Source: Novosphingobium pokkalii (GTDB lineage Bacteria > Pseudomonadota > Alphaproteobacteria > Sphingomonadales > Sphingomonadaceae). From it: a stretch of DNA of 43,943 nucleotides. The notes beneath the pieces are model-generated. The model made no database searches and had not been told where the DNA came from. It saw nothing but the letters and a program-made list of their open reading frames with translations. The stretch covers positions 1 to 43,943 of the forward strand of contig NZ_BMZP01000027.1 in NCBI RefSeq assembly GCF_014652855.1, read 5' to 3'. The position numbers and the translations under genes were made by a program. Below, piece by piece: positions 26,159 to 34,503 of this stretch (its first letter is position 1; every line of letters starts with the position of its first letter).

Positions 26159-26764
26159 ATGTTCGCACACCGCCTTGCCACCCGCGCCGCCCTGCTCGGC
26201 GCACTGGCCCCGCTCGCCTTTGCCGGCCTGGCCACCCATGCCCAGACCGCAGTGGCCCCAAAGGATGCCAATGTCGGCGACGTGGTCACCACGCCGCTGG
26301 AAACCGTCAACCTCAAGAAGGAAGACATTCCGCCGATCCTCAGCCGCGCCCGTCAGGCGCCCTACACGATGACCGGCCTGCGCACTTGCGCGGCGATTTC
26401 CGGCGAAATCCGCCGGCTCGATGCCGTGCTGGGCGATGACATCGATATTGCCGATTATACCAAGGGCGGCCTCAAGGTGGGCAACACCGCCAAGTCCATC
26501 GTCGGCTCGCTGATCCCGTTCGGCGGCATCATCCGCGAAATCTCCGGCGCGAACGAGGCGCAGCGGCAGTGGCAGGTGGCGCTGTTTGCCGGCACCGCGC
26601 GCCGCTCGTTCCTCAAGGGCGTGGGCCAGCAGCGCGGCTGCCCCTATCCCGCGCGCGCCGCCAGCTCGCGTGATGCCAGCGCGGTGGTCGCCAATCGCGA
26701 GCGCGAAGCAGCGGCTGCCGAAGCGGCCAAGCAGAAGGAAAAGCAGGAAAAGCGCAACCGCTGA
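26159..26764 (+). CDS. Exported protein, unknown function
   Basis: 201 aa. A signal peptide (FAHRLATRAALLGALAPLAFAGLATHA) is followed by a mature region with no domain I recognise. The middle contains TCAAISGEIRRLDAVLGDDID and a glycine-rich hydrophobic stretch (KSIVGSLIPFGGIIREISGA) that could insert in or lie on a membrane; the C-terminus is a charged Ala/Lys/Glu helix. Two cysteines (TCAAIS and RGCPYPAR) could form a disulfide. It lies 67 bp after ypfJ, so co-transcription is possible, and ends at a strong bidirectional terminator shared with sdhA. Confidence 0.8.
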   Translation: MFAHRLATRAALLGALAPLAFAGLATHAQTAVAPKDANVGDVVTTPLETVNLKKEDIPPILSRARQAPYTMTGLRTCAAISGEIRRLDAVLGDDIDIADYTKGGLKVGNTAKSIVGSLIPFGGIIREISGANEAQRQWQVALFAGTARRSFLKGVGQQRGCPYPARAASSRDASAVVANREREAAAAEAAKQKEKQEKRNR

Positions 26765-26785
26765 GCCGTTTCGCTTGGTACCACG

Positions 26786-26819
26786 AAAAAGGCCGGGGGT
26801 TCGCGCCCCCGGCCTTTTT
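26786..26819. terminator. Bidirectional intrinsic terminator
   Basis: A5, then GGCCGGGGG-N6-CCCCCGGCC (9-bp stem), then T5. With an A-tract on one side and a T-tract on the other it can end transcription of both the 26159-26764 gene and sdhA. Confidence 0.9.
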
Positions 26820-26850
26820 CATGTGCCGTACCGCCGGATGGCGACGGTGA

Positions 26851-28656
26851 TCAGTACACGCGCGCCTTGGGCTTGATGTACTGCACGTCGTCCGTCAGCG
26901 TATATTCGTGCACCGGGCGGTAATCGAGCTTGATGTCGCCGCCCTGGCCGCCCCAGCCGTTGAACCAGCCAACGGTGTGCTTCATCCAGTTGGCATCGTC
27001 GCGGTTGGGGAAATCCTCGTGCGCGTGGGCGCCGCGGCTTTCCTTGCGGTTGTACGCGGAATGCATCGTCACCGAAGCCTGGCTGATCAGGTTGTCGAGC
27101 TCCAGCGTTTCCACCAGATCCGAGTTCCAGATCAGCGAGCGGTCAGACACGCCGATGTCCTGCATCTGCTGATAGATTTCGCCAAGCTTCTGCTTGCCTT
27201 CGGCCATCAGTTCGTCGGTGCGGAACACGGCGGCGTGCTGGCTCATCGCGCGCTGCATCTCGGTGCGGATCTTCGCCGTGGGCGAGCTGCCCTTGGCGTG
27301 GCGGAAGTGATCCAGGCGCGACAGCGCCAGGTCCGCGCTGTCCTTGGGCAGCGACTGGTGCGCCGTGCCGGGCTTGATCAGTTCCTTGAGGCGCAGGCCG
27401 GTTGCACGGCCGAACACGACAAGGTCGATCAGCGAGTTGGAACCGAGGCGGTTGGCGCCATGGACCGAAACGCAGGCCGCTTCGCCCACCGCGAACAGGC
27501 CGGGGACCACGGTTTCGGGATTGCCATCGGCGCCGATGGTCATCACTTCGCCGTGATAGTTCGTCGGGATGCCGCCCATGTTGTAGTGCACCGTCGGCAC
27601 CACCGGCAGCGGCTGGCGCGTCAGGTCCACGCCGGCAAAGATCTTGCCGCTTTCGGTGATCCCGGGCAGGCGCTCGGCCAGAACCTTGGCATCGATGTGG
27701 TCAAGGTGCAGGTAGATATGGTCCTTGTGCGGACCAACGCCCCGCCCTTCGCGGATTTCCAGCGCCATCGAGCGCGACACCACGTCGCGGCTGGCCAGAT
27801 CCTTGGCCGACGGCGCGTAGCGCTCCATGAAACGCTCGCCTTCGGAGTTGGTGAGATAGCCACCTTCCCCGCGCGCGCCTTCGGTGATCAGCACGCCCGC
27901 GCCATAGATGCCGGTCGGGTGGAACTGCACGAATTCCATGTCCTGGAGCGGCAGGCCCGCGCGCAGCACCATGCCGCCACCATCGCCGGTGCAGGTGTGG
28001 GCCGACGTGGCGGTGAAATAGCACCGGCCATAGCCGCCGGTCGCCAGCACCACGGCATGGCCACGGAAGCGGTGGATCGAACCATCGTCCATGCACAGCG
28101 CGATCACGCCACGGCATTCGCCGTTTTCCATGATCAGGTCGATGGCGAAATATTCGATGAAGAAGTCCGCGTCGTACTTCAGGCTCTGCTGATAGAGCGC
28201 GTGAAGCATGGCGTGGCCGGTGCGGTCGGCCGCGGCGCAGGTGCGCTGCACCGGCGGGCCTTCGCCCATGTTCTGCATGTGGCCGCCGAACGGACGCTGG
28301 TAGATCGTGCCATCGGGGTTGCGGCTGAACGGCACGCCGGCGTGCTCCAGTTCATAGACCGCCGCCGGGGCTTCGCGCACCATGTATTCGATGGCGTCCT
28401 GGTCGCCCAGCCAGTCCGACCCCTTGACGGTGTCGTACATGTGCCAGGTCCAGTGGTCGGGCGTGTTGTTCTGGAGCGAGGCGGCAATGCCCCCCTGCGC
28501 CGCGACGGTGTGCGAGCGAGTGGGAAACACCTTGGTGATGCAGGCGGTGCGCAGGCCGGCCTGGGCCGAACCCATCGTGGCGCGCAGGCCCGAACCGCCC
28601 GCGCCGACAACGACGGTGTCATACGTGTGGTCGATGATCTTGTAGGCAGCAGACAT
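26851..28656 (-). CDS. sdhA: Succinate dehydrogenase flavoprotein subunit
   Basis: 601-aa catalytic subunit of respiratory complex II, oxidising succinate to fumarate on the cytoplasmic face. The FAD-binding motif VVVGAGGSGLRA is near residue 15. The histidine that carries covalent FAD is in TRSHTVAAQGG. Active-site regions include HPTGIYGAGVLITEGARGEGGYL, the arginine in RDVVSRSMALE and the HYNMGGIPTNY loop. It is 3 bp downstream of sdhD. The iron-sulfur subunit gene sdhB is not next to it: sdhA ends at the bidirectional terminator and a convergent gene. SdhB must be encoded elsewhere. Confidence 0.97.
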   Translation of the reverse strand: MSAAYKIIDHTYDTVVVGAGGSGLRATMGSAQAGLRTACITKVFPTRSHTVAAQGGIAASLQNNTPDHWTWHMYDTVKGSDWLGDQDAIEYMVREAPAAVYELEHAGVPFSRNPDGTIYQRPFGGHMQNMGEGPPVQRTCAAADRTGHAMLHALYQQSLKYDADFFIEYFAIDLIMENGECRGVIALCMDDGSIHRFRGHAVVLATGGYGRCYFTATSAHTCTGDGGGMVLRAGLPLQDMEFVQFHPTGIYGAGVLITEGARGEGGYLTNSEGERFMERYAPSAKDLASRDVVSRSMALEIREGRGVGPHKDHIYLHLDHIDAKVLAERLPGITESGKIFAGVDLTRQPLPVVPTVHYNMGGIPTNYHGEVMTIGADGNPETVVPGLFAVGEAACVSVHGANRLGSNSLIDLVVFGRATGLRLKELIKPGTAHQSLPKDSADLALSRLDHFRHAKGSSPTAKIRTEMQRAMSQHAAVFRTDELMAEGKQKLGEIYQQMQDIGVSDRSLIWNSDLVETLELDNLISQASVTMHSAYNRKESRGAHAHEDFPNRDDANWMKHTVGWFNGWGGQGGDIKLDYRPVHEYTLTDDVQYIKPKARVY

Positions 28657-28659
28657 GGC

Positions 28660-29043
28660 TTACGCGGCCCCCAGTGCGATGCGGATGATCGAGACGATGC
28701 CGAACACGGCAGCGGCGGCGGGCACGAAGTTGATCAGCAGCCAGGATGCCACCTTGCCGCCTTCTTCGTGGATGTAGTCTTCGAGCATGACCTGCACGCC
28801 CAGGCGCGCATGGTACAGCGTGTTGACCACCAGCAGCACCAGCATGGTGGCCGACAGCGGCTTGGCCGCCCAGCCATGCACGGTGGCAAAATCGTGCGCG
28901 GGCAGCAGCGCCAGGCTGATGCCCAGGAAGGGGATGACGATCAAGTTGCCCACCGCCGTCAGGCGCTGGGCCAGCCAGTGGTGCGTGCCGGCATGGCTGG
29001 AGCCCAGCCCGCGCACGCGGCCGATCGAAGTTCCGTTACCCAT
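28660..29043 (-). CDS. sdhD: Succinate dehydrogenase membrane anchor subunit
   Basis: 127-aa membrane anchor of complex II with three transmembrane helices. The N-terminal part has the conserved HHWLAQRLTAV region near the quinone site; YHARLGVQVMLEDYIHEEG in the third quarter includes the His and Asp-Tyr pair used for heme and quinone binding. Start ATG 29043. It sits between sdhC (37 bp upstream) and sdhA (3 bp downstream). Confidence 0.93.
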   Translation of the reverse strand: MGNGTSIGRVRGLGSSHAGTHHWLAQRLTAVGNLIVIPFLGISLALLPAHDFATVHGWAAKPLSATMLVLLVVNTLYHARLGVQVMLEDYIHEEGGKVASWLLINFVPAAAAVFGIVSIIRIALGAA

Positions 29044-29080
29044 GGTACCTCCGAAAATTCAGGTAAGGGCGTGCCGGCGC

Positions 29081-29506
29081 TCAGCGCAGCAGCACGAAGC
29101 CCCAGAACAGAGCCGTAAGACCGACAGACGCGATCAGCGTGAAGACCGACCAACGGGCATTGACCGAAAGTTCGTAGCCAACGCCGATGTCGAGCACGAG
29201 GTGGCGGATGCCCGTGGCGGCATGCTGGAAGAACGCCCACGACAGGCCCACCAGCACGATCTTGCCAAGGATCGCGGTCAGCGTGGAAAGGCCGCCAGCG
29301 GCGCCGGTCCACACATAGGTCATGAAGGTTTCGTAGGCTTCCGGACCGCTGGCGATCGAACCCAGCCACCACAACAGCAGCGACAGGCCCACGAAGGCCA
29401 GGCCATTGCCGGTAACGCGGTGGAGGATCGAGACCAGCATGGCCGGACCCCAGCGCCAGATCTGGAGGTGCGGCGAAAGTGGCCGGTTGCTGCGCGCCAG
29501 CGCCAT
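29081..29506 (-). CDS. sdhC: Succinate dehydrogenase cytochrome b556 subunit
   Basis: 141-aa cytochrome b subunit, three transmembrane helices. The signature RPLSPHLQIW near the N-terminus and SILHRVTGNGL match SdhC; the heme-ligand helix is in FQHAATGIRHLVLDIG. It is the first gene of sdhCDA. ATG 29506 has a strong GAAGGGGAA Shine-Dalgarno. The upstream 154 bp, shared with the divergent metallo-beta-lactamase gene, must hold both promoters. Confidence 0.95.
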   Translation of the reverse strand: MALARSNRPLSPHLQIWRWGPAMLVSILHRVTGNGLAFVGLSLLLWWLGSIASGPEAYETFMTYVWTGAAGGLSTLTAILGKIVLVGLSWAFFQHAATGIRHLVLDIGVGYELSVNARWSVFTLIASVGLTALFWGFVLLR

Positions 29507-29660
29507 GGAATTTCCCCTTCTTCTCGCAAAGGCGACCGGGATGAGGTTTCCGGTCAGGACGAGTCGCTATTAGTCGAAAAGCCCCGGGGTGCAAGCCGCC
29601 GAAAGGGCCAAGCCGAATTCGTATGTTGTCATGCGGCAACAAGGCGCGCAAACCGTGGGC

Positions 29661-30569
29661 ATGCGCGCCAAACTTCTCTTCGCAATCGCACTGGCCGGGC
29701 TGCTCGCCGCGCCCTTGCCAGCCGTTTCTCGCCCTGTCACCGCATCCCAAACGCTCCAGCGCGCCTGCGCCGGGCGCGATGGCTGGTCCGATCCTGCCCC
29801 GCCACAACGCATTTTCGCCAATACCTGGTATGTCGGCACCTGCGGGATCAGCGCGGTTCTGGTCACGTCTCCGCAGGGGCACGTGCTGATCGACGCCGGC
29901 CCGGCCGAAGCGGCGGACACCGTCGCTCACAATATCGTCGCGGCCGGGTTTCGGCTGGCGGACGTGCGCTGGATCGTGATGAGCCACGAACATATCGACC
30001 ACGCCGGGGGCCTTGCCGCGCTCAAGCGAATGACCGGCGCGCGGCTTGCGGCGCTGCCGGCCGCCGCGCGGGTGCTGGAAAGCGGGCAAGTGCCGGCCGA
30101 CGATCCGCAGTCGGCCTGGCTCAAGCCCTTTCCCGCCGTTGCGGTTGATCAACGGTTGCGCGATGGAGAAACGCTGGCAGTCGGGCCGCTGCGCCTCACG
30201 GTTCATGCCACGCCAGGCCATGCCCCCGGCTCAACAAGCTGGACCTGGACGAGTTGCGGGCAGCGCGCGGATTGCCGCGCCATGGCCTATGTCGACAGCG
30301 TCACCGCGCTGGCCGCGCCGGGCTGGCGCTTTGCCGATCATCCCGCCTATGTCGCGGCGTTTCGCGCATCGCTCACGCGCATCGCCGGCCTTCCCTGCAC
30401 GCTGCTGATGACACCGCACCCCGGCTCCAGCGATCTGTTCGAGCGTCTGGCGAAGGGGCCACCGCCGCCCGCGCCGGGTGCCTGCCGCGCCTATGCCGCC
30501 CAGGGCCGGGCCAAGCTGGACGAGGCTCTTGCCAAGGAAGCCAAGGCGCAGCAAAGACCCGCGCCATGA
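29661..30569 (+). CDS. Subclass B3 metallo-beta-lactamase
   Basis: 302-aa periplasmic zinc hydrolase. A signal peptide (MRAKLLFAIALAGLLAAPLPAVS) precedes the MBL fold. Zinc residues: His109-Glu-His111-Ile-Asp113-His114 (HxHxDH), His187 in HATPGHAPGSTSWTW and His253 in TPHPG. The TPGHxPGSTSWTW string is characteristic of subclass B3. Extra cysteines (199/205 and 246/275) may form disulfides as in that group. Chromosomal B3 enzymes are known in Novosphingobium (MIM-1). Whether this one confers resistance cannot be told from sequence. ATG 29661 gives the signal peptide; ATG 29631 is possible. The stop overlaps the prmA start (ATGA), so the genes are coupled. Confidence 0.88.
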   Translation: MRAKLLFAIALAGLLAAPLPAVSRPVTASQTLQRACAGRDGWSDPAPPQRIFANTWYVGTCGISAVLVTSPQGHVLIDAGPAEAADTVAHNIVAAGFRLADVRWIVMSHEHIDHAGGLAALKRMTGARLAALPAAARVLESGQVPADDPQSAWLKPFPAVAVDQRLRDGETLAVGPLRLTVHATPGHAPGSTSWTWTSCGQRADCRAMAYVDSVTALAAPGWRFADHPAYVAAFRASLTRIAGLPCTLLMTPHPGSSDLFERLAKGPPPPAPGACRAYAAQGRAKLDEALAKEAKAQQRPAP

Positions 30570-31522
30570 GCTGGAAAATCACCATCCTTGCCCCCCGCCC
30601 CGTGGTCCATGCCGCGCTGATCGCCCACGAAGACGTGTTCGACTGGGATCCCGGCATCGTCATTGCCGGCAGCGAGATCGCCGAAGACAAGCCGGAGGAC
30701 TGGCAACTGGAGGCCTGGCTGGCCGACGAGCCGGGCGAAACCGAACAGGCCGCGATCGCCGCCCTGTTCGCCGATGGCGCCCCGCCGATGACGGTGGAAA
30801 AGCTGCCGGAAGAGGATTGGGTCACGCTCAGCCAGCAAGGCGTCGAGCCGATCCATGAAGGGCCGTTCCACGTCCACACCCCGGAATATCCGGCCGTGGA
30901 CGAACCGGGCATCCGCAATTTCCTGATTCCCACCAGCCAGGCTTTCGGCACCGGCCAGCATGCCACCACGGCCGGATGCCTCGCCATGCTGGCGCACATG
31001 AAGGCCCAGGGCGCCGTGGTGCGCAGCCTGGCCGACATCGGCACCGGCACCGGGCTGCTGGCCTTTGCCGGCCTGCACCTGTGGCCCGGCGCGCGCGCCA
31101 TCGCCAGCGACATAGACGGGGTCTGCGGCCCGGTCGTGGCCACCAATGCCGATGCGAATGGCGTGGCGCTGGGCGACGGCCCGGGCAAGCTCGCCATGGT
31201 CATCGCGGCGGGCATGGATCACCCACTGCTGCGTCTCTCGGCGCCCTATGACCTGCTGATCGCCAATATCCTGGCAGGGCCGCTGATCGAGCTCGCCCCG
31301 GAATTCGCCGCAGCGGTCAAGCCGGGCGGCCATATCCTGCTCGCCGGCCTTCTCGCCACCCAGGAACGCGCCGTGCGCGCCGCCTATGCCCGCGCCGGCC
31401 TGCGCCTCGCCGCCCGCCAGGTGCGCGGCGACTGGTCGATCCTCTGGCTGCGCCGCCGCGCCACCGCCCGCATCCGCGCCAGCAAGCCCGAAGCGCTGCC
31501 GGCCTGGTCCCAGAAGTGGTAA
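30566..31522 (+). CDS. prmA: Ribosomal protein L11 methyltransferase
   Basis: 318-aa SAM-dependent methyltransferase that trimethylates ribosomal protein L11. The N-terminal L11-recognition domain (about 1-100) is followed by AFGTGQHATT (126-135), motif I DIGTGTGLLA (157-166), the acidic residue in SDID and motif IV NILAGPL. The chain ends with a short basic tail after GDWSILWLRR. ATG 30566 overlaps the beta-lactamase stop by 4 bp; no separate Shine-Dalgarno is obvious, consistent with translational coupling. Its 3' end meets repeat copy 3. Confidence 0.95.
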   Translation: MSWKITILAPRPVVHAALIAHEDVFDWDPGIVIAGSEIAEDKPEDWQLEAWLADEPGETEQAAIAALFADGAPPMTVEKLPEEDWVTLSQQGVEPIHEGPFHVHTPEYPAVDEPGIRNFLIPTSQAFGTGQHATTAGCLAMLAHMKAQGAVVRSLADIGTGTGLLAFAGLHLWPGARAIASDIDGVCGPVVATNADANGVALGDGPGKLAMVIAAGMDHPLLRLSAPYDLLIANILAGPLIELAPEFAAAVKPGGHILLAGLLATQERAVRAAYARAGLRLAARQVRGDWSILWLRRRATARIRASKPEALPAWSQKW

Positions 31523-31538
31523 GGTAGCACCAGATTTC

Positions 31539-31623
31539 CACCACCCCCAACCCCCTCCTCTAAAGAAGAGGGGGCTTTCCGATACTCCCCCTCCTCTTCA
31601 GAGGAGGGGGTCGGGGGGTGGTG
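31539..31623. repeat. Composite palindromic repeat, copy 3 (convergent junction)
   Basis: 85-bp copy of the 1205-1293 element, with outer CACCACCCCC / GGGGGTGGTG arms, two inner hairpins (first with one mismatch) and a shorter central loop. It lies 16 bp after the prmA stop and 26 bp from the stop of the converging LysE-family gene. Confidence 0.85.
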
Positions 31624-31649
31624 CGAACCCTAACGCAACCCGCCAGAAA

Positions 31650-32282
31650 TCAAACCCTGCTCCCCACCATCGCCACGCCGAACGCCACGAAAATCGCGCC
31701 GGTCACCCGGTTGAACAGCTTGCGCGGCGAAGGCTTTTCCAGCCAGCGCGCCACCGACCGCCCACCCAGCGCATAGAGCAGGTAGGATGCCACCTCGATC
31801 ACCCCGAACGTGGCGACCATCACCGCGAATTGCACCGGCTTGGGCCGCGTCGCGTCGATGAATTGCGGCAGGAACGCCCCGGCAAACAGCAGCGCCTTGG
31901 GATTGCTGATGCCGATCAGGAACCCGGTGCGAAACAGCGCCAGGGCCGATGGCGGCGCAACCGGCGCGGCATCCACGCCCGCCATGTCGATCGGCGCTTC
32001 CTGCGCGGTCCAGGCCTTGTAGCCCAGATAGAGCAGATAGCCCGCCCCCACGATCTTGAGCGCGGTGAACACTTGCGGCATCGCCACCAGCACAGCCGAA
32101 AGCCCCGCCGCCGACAGGCTGAGCAGAGTGAGCACGGCGAGGAAACACCCGCTCATGGCCAGCATGGCCCGGCCGAACCCCAGCGTGACGCTGCGCGTCA
32201 TCACGTGGAGCATGTTCGGCCCCGGCGAGATCGAGATGAAAAAGACGGTGACGACGAACAGCCACCAGTTGTGCAAAGCCAT
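31650..32282 (-). CDS. LysE/RhtB-family exporter
   Basis: 210-aa inner-membrane exporter with about six hydrophobic segments. The family signature is near the start (FFISISPGPNMLHVMTRSVTLG), and the centre has GFLIGISNPKALLFAGAFLPQF, also typical. Substrates are usually amino acids or derivatives; the specific one is not predictable. Start ATG 32282, five bases after the ligA stop, so it is probably the last gene of a recN-ligA-lysE transcript. Confidence 0.9.
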   Translation of the reverse strand: MALHNWWLFVVTVFFISISPGPNMLHVMTRSVTLGFGRAMLAMSGCFLAVLTLLSLSAAGLSAVLVAMPQVFTALKIVGAGYLLYLGYKAWTAQEAPIDMAGVDAAPVAPPSALALFRTGFLIGISNPKALLFAGAFLPQFIDATRPKPVQFAVMVATFGVIEVASYLLYALGGRSVARWLEKPSPRKLFNRVTGAIFVAFGVAMVGSRV

Positions 32283-32287
32283 CGCGC

Positions 32288-34357
32288 CTACCCCGCTGCC
32301 TTGAAGATTTCGGCCCAGGCCACCTCGTCGATCACTTCGATGCCCAGTTCGGCCGCCTTCTTGAGCTTGCTGCCCGCGCCCGGTCCGGCCACGACCAGGT
32401 CGGTCTTGGGCGAAACGCTGCCGGCCGCGCGCGCGCCAAGCGCTTCGGCCTGCGCCTTGGCCTCGTCGCGGCTCATGGTTTCCAGCTTGCCGGTGAATAC
32501 CACGGTCTTGCCCGCCACGGCGCTGGCGCGGGTTGCGACAATGAAATCGGGCGGGCTGACTTCGCTGAGCAAATCGTCCCACACGGCGGTATTGTGCGCC
32601 TCGTGGAAGAAGCCGCCCAGCGCCTCGACCACCACCGGGCCGACACCGTCGATGCCGAGCAATTCGGCCTTGGCCTCTTCGTCCCCACCATGGGCGCGTT
32701 CGGCCACGGCGCGCAGCGCGGGCAGCGTGACAAAGCGCTTGAGCAGGTCGCGCGCCGTCACCGCGCCGACATGGCGGATGCCCAGGCCGAACAGCAGGCG
32801 CGCGGCATCGGGCTGGCGCTTGGCCTCGATCGCGGCAAGCAGGTTGTCGACCGACTTGTCCTTCCACCCCTCACGGCCAACGATATCGTCGCGGCGCTTG
32901 CGCAGGCGGAAGATATCGGCCGGGCTTTCCAGCCAGCCGAGCGCAAAGAATTCGGCAATGGTCTTCTCGCCCAGCCCTTCGATATCGAGCGCGGCGCGGC
33001 TGACGAAATGCTTGAGCCGTTCGGTCCGCTGCGCCGGGCAGACCAGGCCGCCGGTGCAGCGCACGTCCACTTCGCCTTCCTCGGCCACGGCCTCGCTGCC
33101 GCATTCCGGGCAGTGATCGGGGAAGACATAGGCCGGGCGCTCGTCCTCGCGAGTCAGGTTTTCAACCACTTGCGGGATGACATCGCCGGCGCGTTGCAGG
33201 ACCACGCGGTCGCCCACGCGCACGCCCAGCCGGCCGATCTCATCACGGTTGTGAAGCGTGACATTGGTGACCGTCACCCCGCCCACCAGCACCGGGGCAA
33301 GCCGCCCCACCGGGGTCAGCTTGCCGGTGCGACCCACCTGGATATCGATCGCTTCCAGCGTGGTTTCGGCGCGCTCGGCGGGAAACTTGTGGGCCATGCC
33401 CCAGCGCGGCGCCTTGGCCACGAAGCCCAGCCGGCGCTGCCATTCGAGGCTATCCACCTTGTAGACCACGCCATCGATATCATAGGGCAATACAGCACGT
33501 TGCGCCTGGATACTGCGATAATGCGCGAGCATCTGCGCCACGACTTCACAGCGCGTCAACAGCGGCGAGACCGGCACGCCCCAGGCGGCGATCTGCTGCA
33601 TCATGTCCCATTGCGTGGCGGCAGGCACCTCGCTCGCCGCGCCCCAGCCATGCGCCCAGAACCGCAAGGGCCGGCTCGCCGTCACACTGGCATCCTTCTG
33701 GCGCAGTGACCCGGCGGCAGCATTGCGCGGGTTGGCAAAGACCTTGTCCCCCTTTTCCTCCTGCGCCGCGTTGAGCGCGAGGAAATCGGCCTTGGCCATG
33801 AACACTTCGCCGCGAATCTCGAACACGGCGGGCGGGGAATCCGTGTCAAGTTCCTGCGGTATGTCGCTGATATGGGCGACGTTCGCCGTCACATCCTCGC
33901 CAACCTGGCCATCGCCGCGGGTAGCCGCGCGCACCAGCTTGCCGTTCTCGTAGCGCAGTGAGCAGGACAGCCCGTCGATCTTGTCCTCGGCCGTCATCGC
34001 CACCGGCGCGTCGGCCGGCAGGGCCAGGAAGCGGCGCACGCGGGCGACGAACTCTTCCACTTCCTCGTCGGTGAACGCATTGTCGAGGCTCATCATCCGA
34101 ACCTCGTGCGCCACCTTGCGCAAGGGCGAGGCCGAAACCTCGTGCCCCACCGCGCGCGAGGGACTGTCGGCCCGCACAAGGTGGGGAAACGCCGCTTCGA
34201 GCTCGGCATTGCGCCGCACCAGGGCATCATATTCCGCGTCGGAAATTTCCGGCGCGTCTTCGGCGTGATAGCGCCGGTTGTGATAGGCGATCTGGCGGGC
34301 CAGCCGCATCAGTTCGTTGGCCGCATCGGCCTCGCTCATCCCCGCCGGATCACTCAT
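32288..34357 (-). CDS. ligA: NAD-dependent DNA ligase
   Basis: 689-aa replicative ligase sealing nicks with NAD. Domain Ia begins about residue 10 (YHNRRYHAEDAPEISDAEYD). The adenylated lysine is Lys126 in AEDKIDGLS. The OB-fold, a four-cysteine zinc finger (CPECG ... CTGGLVCPAQ), helix-hairpin-helix repeats and a C-terminal BRCT domain (AVAGKTVVFTGKLETMSRDEAK) follow in normal order. ATG 34357 is used; ATG 34339 is an alternative. It lies 146 bp downstream of recN and 5 bp upstream of the LysE-family gene. Confidence 0.97.
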   Translation of the reverse strand: MSDPAGMSEADAANELMRLARQIAYHNRRYHAEDAPEISDAEYDALVRRNAELEAAFPHLVRADSPSRAVGHEVSASPLRKVAHEVRMMSLDNAFTDEEVEEFVARVRRFLALPADAPVAMTAEDKIDGLSCSLRYENGKLVRAATRGDGQVGEDVTANVAHISDIPQELDTDSPPAVFEIRGEVFMAKADFLALNAAQEEKGDKVFANPRNAAAGSLRQKDASVTASRPLRFWAHGWGAASEVPAATQWDMMQQIAAWGVPVSPLLTRCEVVAQMLAHYRSIQAQRAVLPYDIDGVVYKVDSLEWQRRLGFVAKAPRWGMAHKFPAERAETTLEAIDIQVGRTGKLTPVGRLAPVLVGGVTVTNVTLHNRDEIGRLGVRVGDRVVLQRAGDVIPQVVENLTREDERPAYVFPDHCPECGSEAVAEEGEVDVRCTGGLVCPAQRTERLKHFVSRAALDIEGLGEKTIAEFFALGWLESPADIFRLRKRRDDIVGREGWKDKSVDNLLAAIEAKRQPDAARLLFGLGIRHVGAVTARDLLKRFVTLPALRAVAERAHGGDEEAKAELLGIDGVGPVVVEALGGFFHEAHNTAVWDDLLSEVSPPDFIVATRASAVAGKTVVFTGKLETMSRDEAKAQAEALGARAAGSVSPKTDLVVAGPGAGSKLKKAAELGIEVIDEVAWAEIFKAAG

Positions 34358-34425
34358 TGCACGCCACTTTCACATCTGGTTACGCCAATCGGCCCTGCCG
34401 ATATCGGGTGCCGATAGCCGGTGCC

Positions 34426-34449
34426 GGCCTTGCCGAAAACCGCAAGGCC
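34426..34449 (-). other. Hairpin in the recN-ligA gap
   Basis: GGCCTTGC / GCAAGGCC form a perfect 8-bp stem with an 8-base loop, 55 bp after the recN stop on the minus strand. No T-tract follows; it may modulate read-through into ligA or process the transcript. Confidence 0.35.
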
Positions 34450-34503
34450 TGCCCCGGCATGGCATAGCTGTGGAGGAACCGGAACCCCCGTGGCCCCAAC
34501 GAG

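Noticed and set aside
26908..29118. 736-codon open frame on the + strand
   Set aside because: Antisense to sdhA and sdhD, which are unambiguous; composition of the translation is that of a high-GC shadow.
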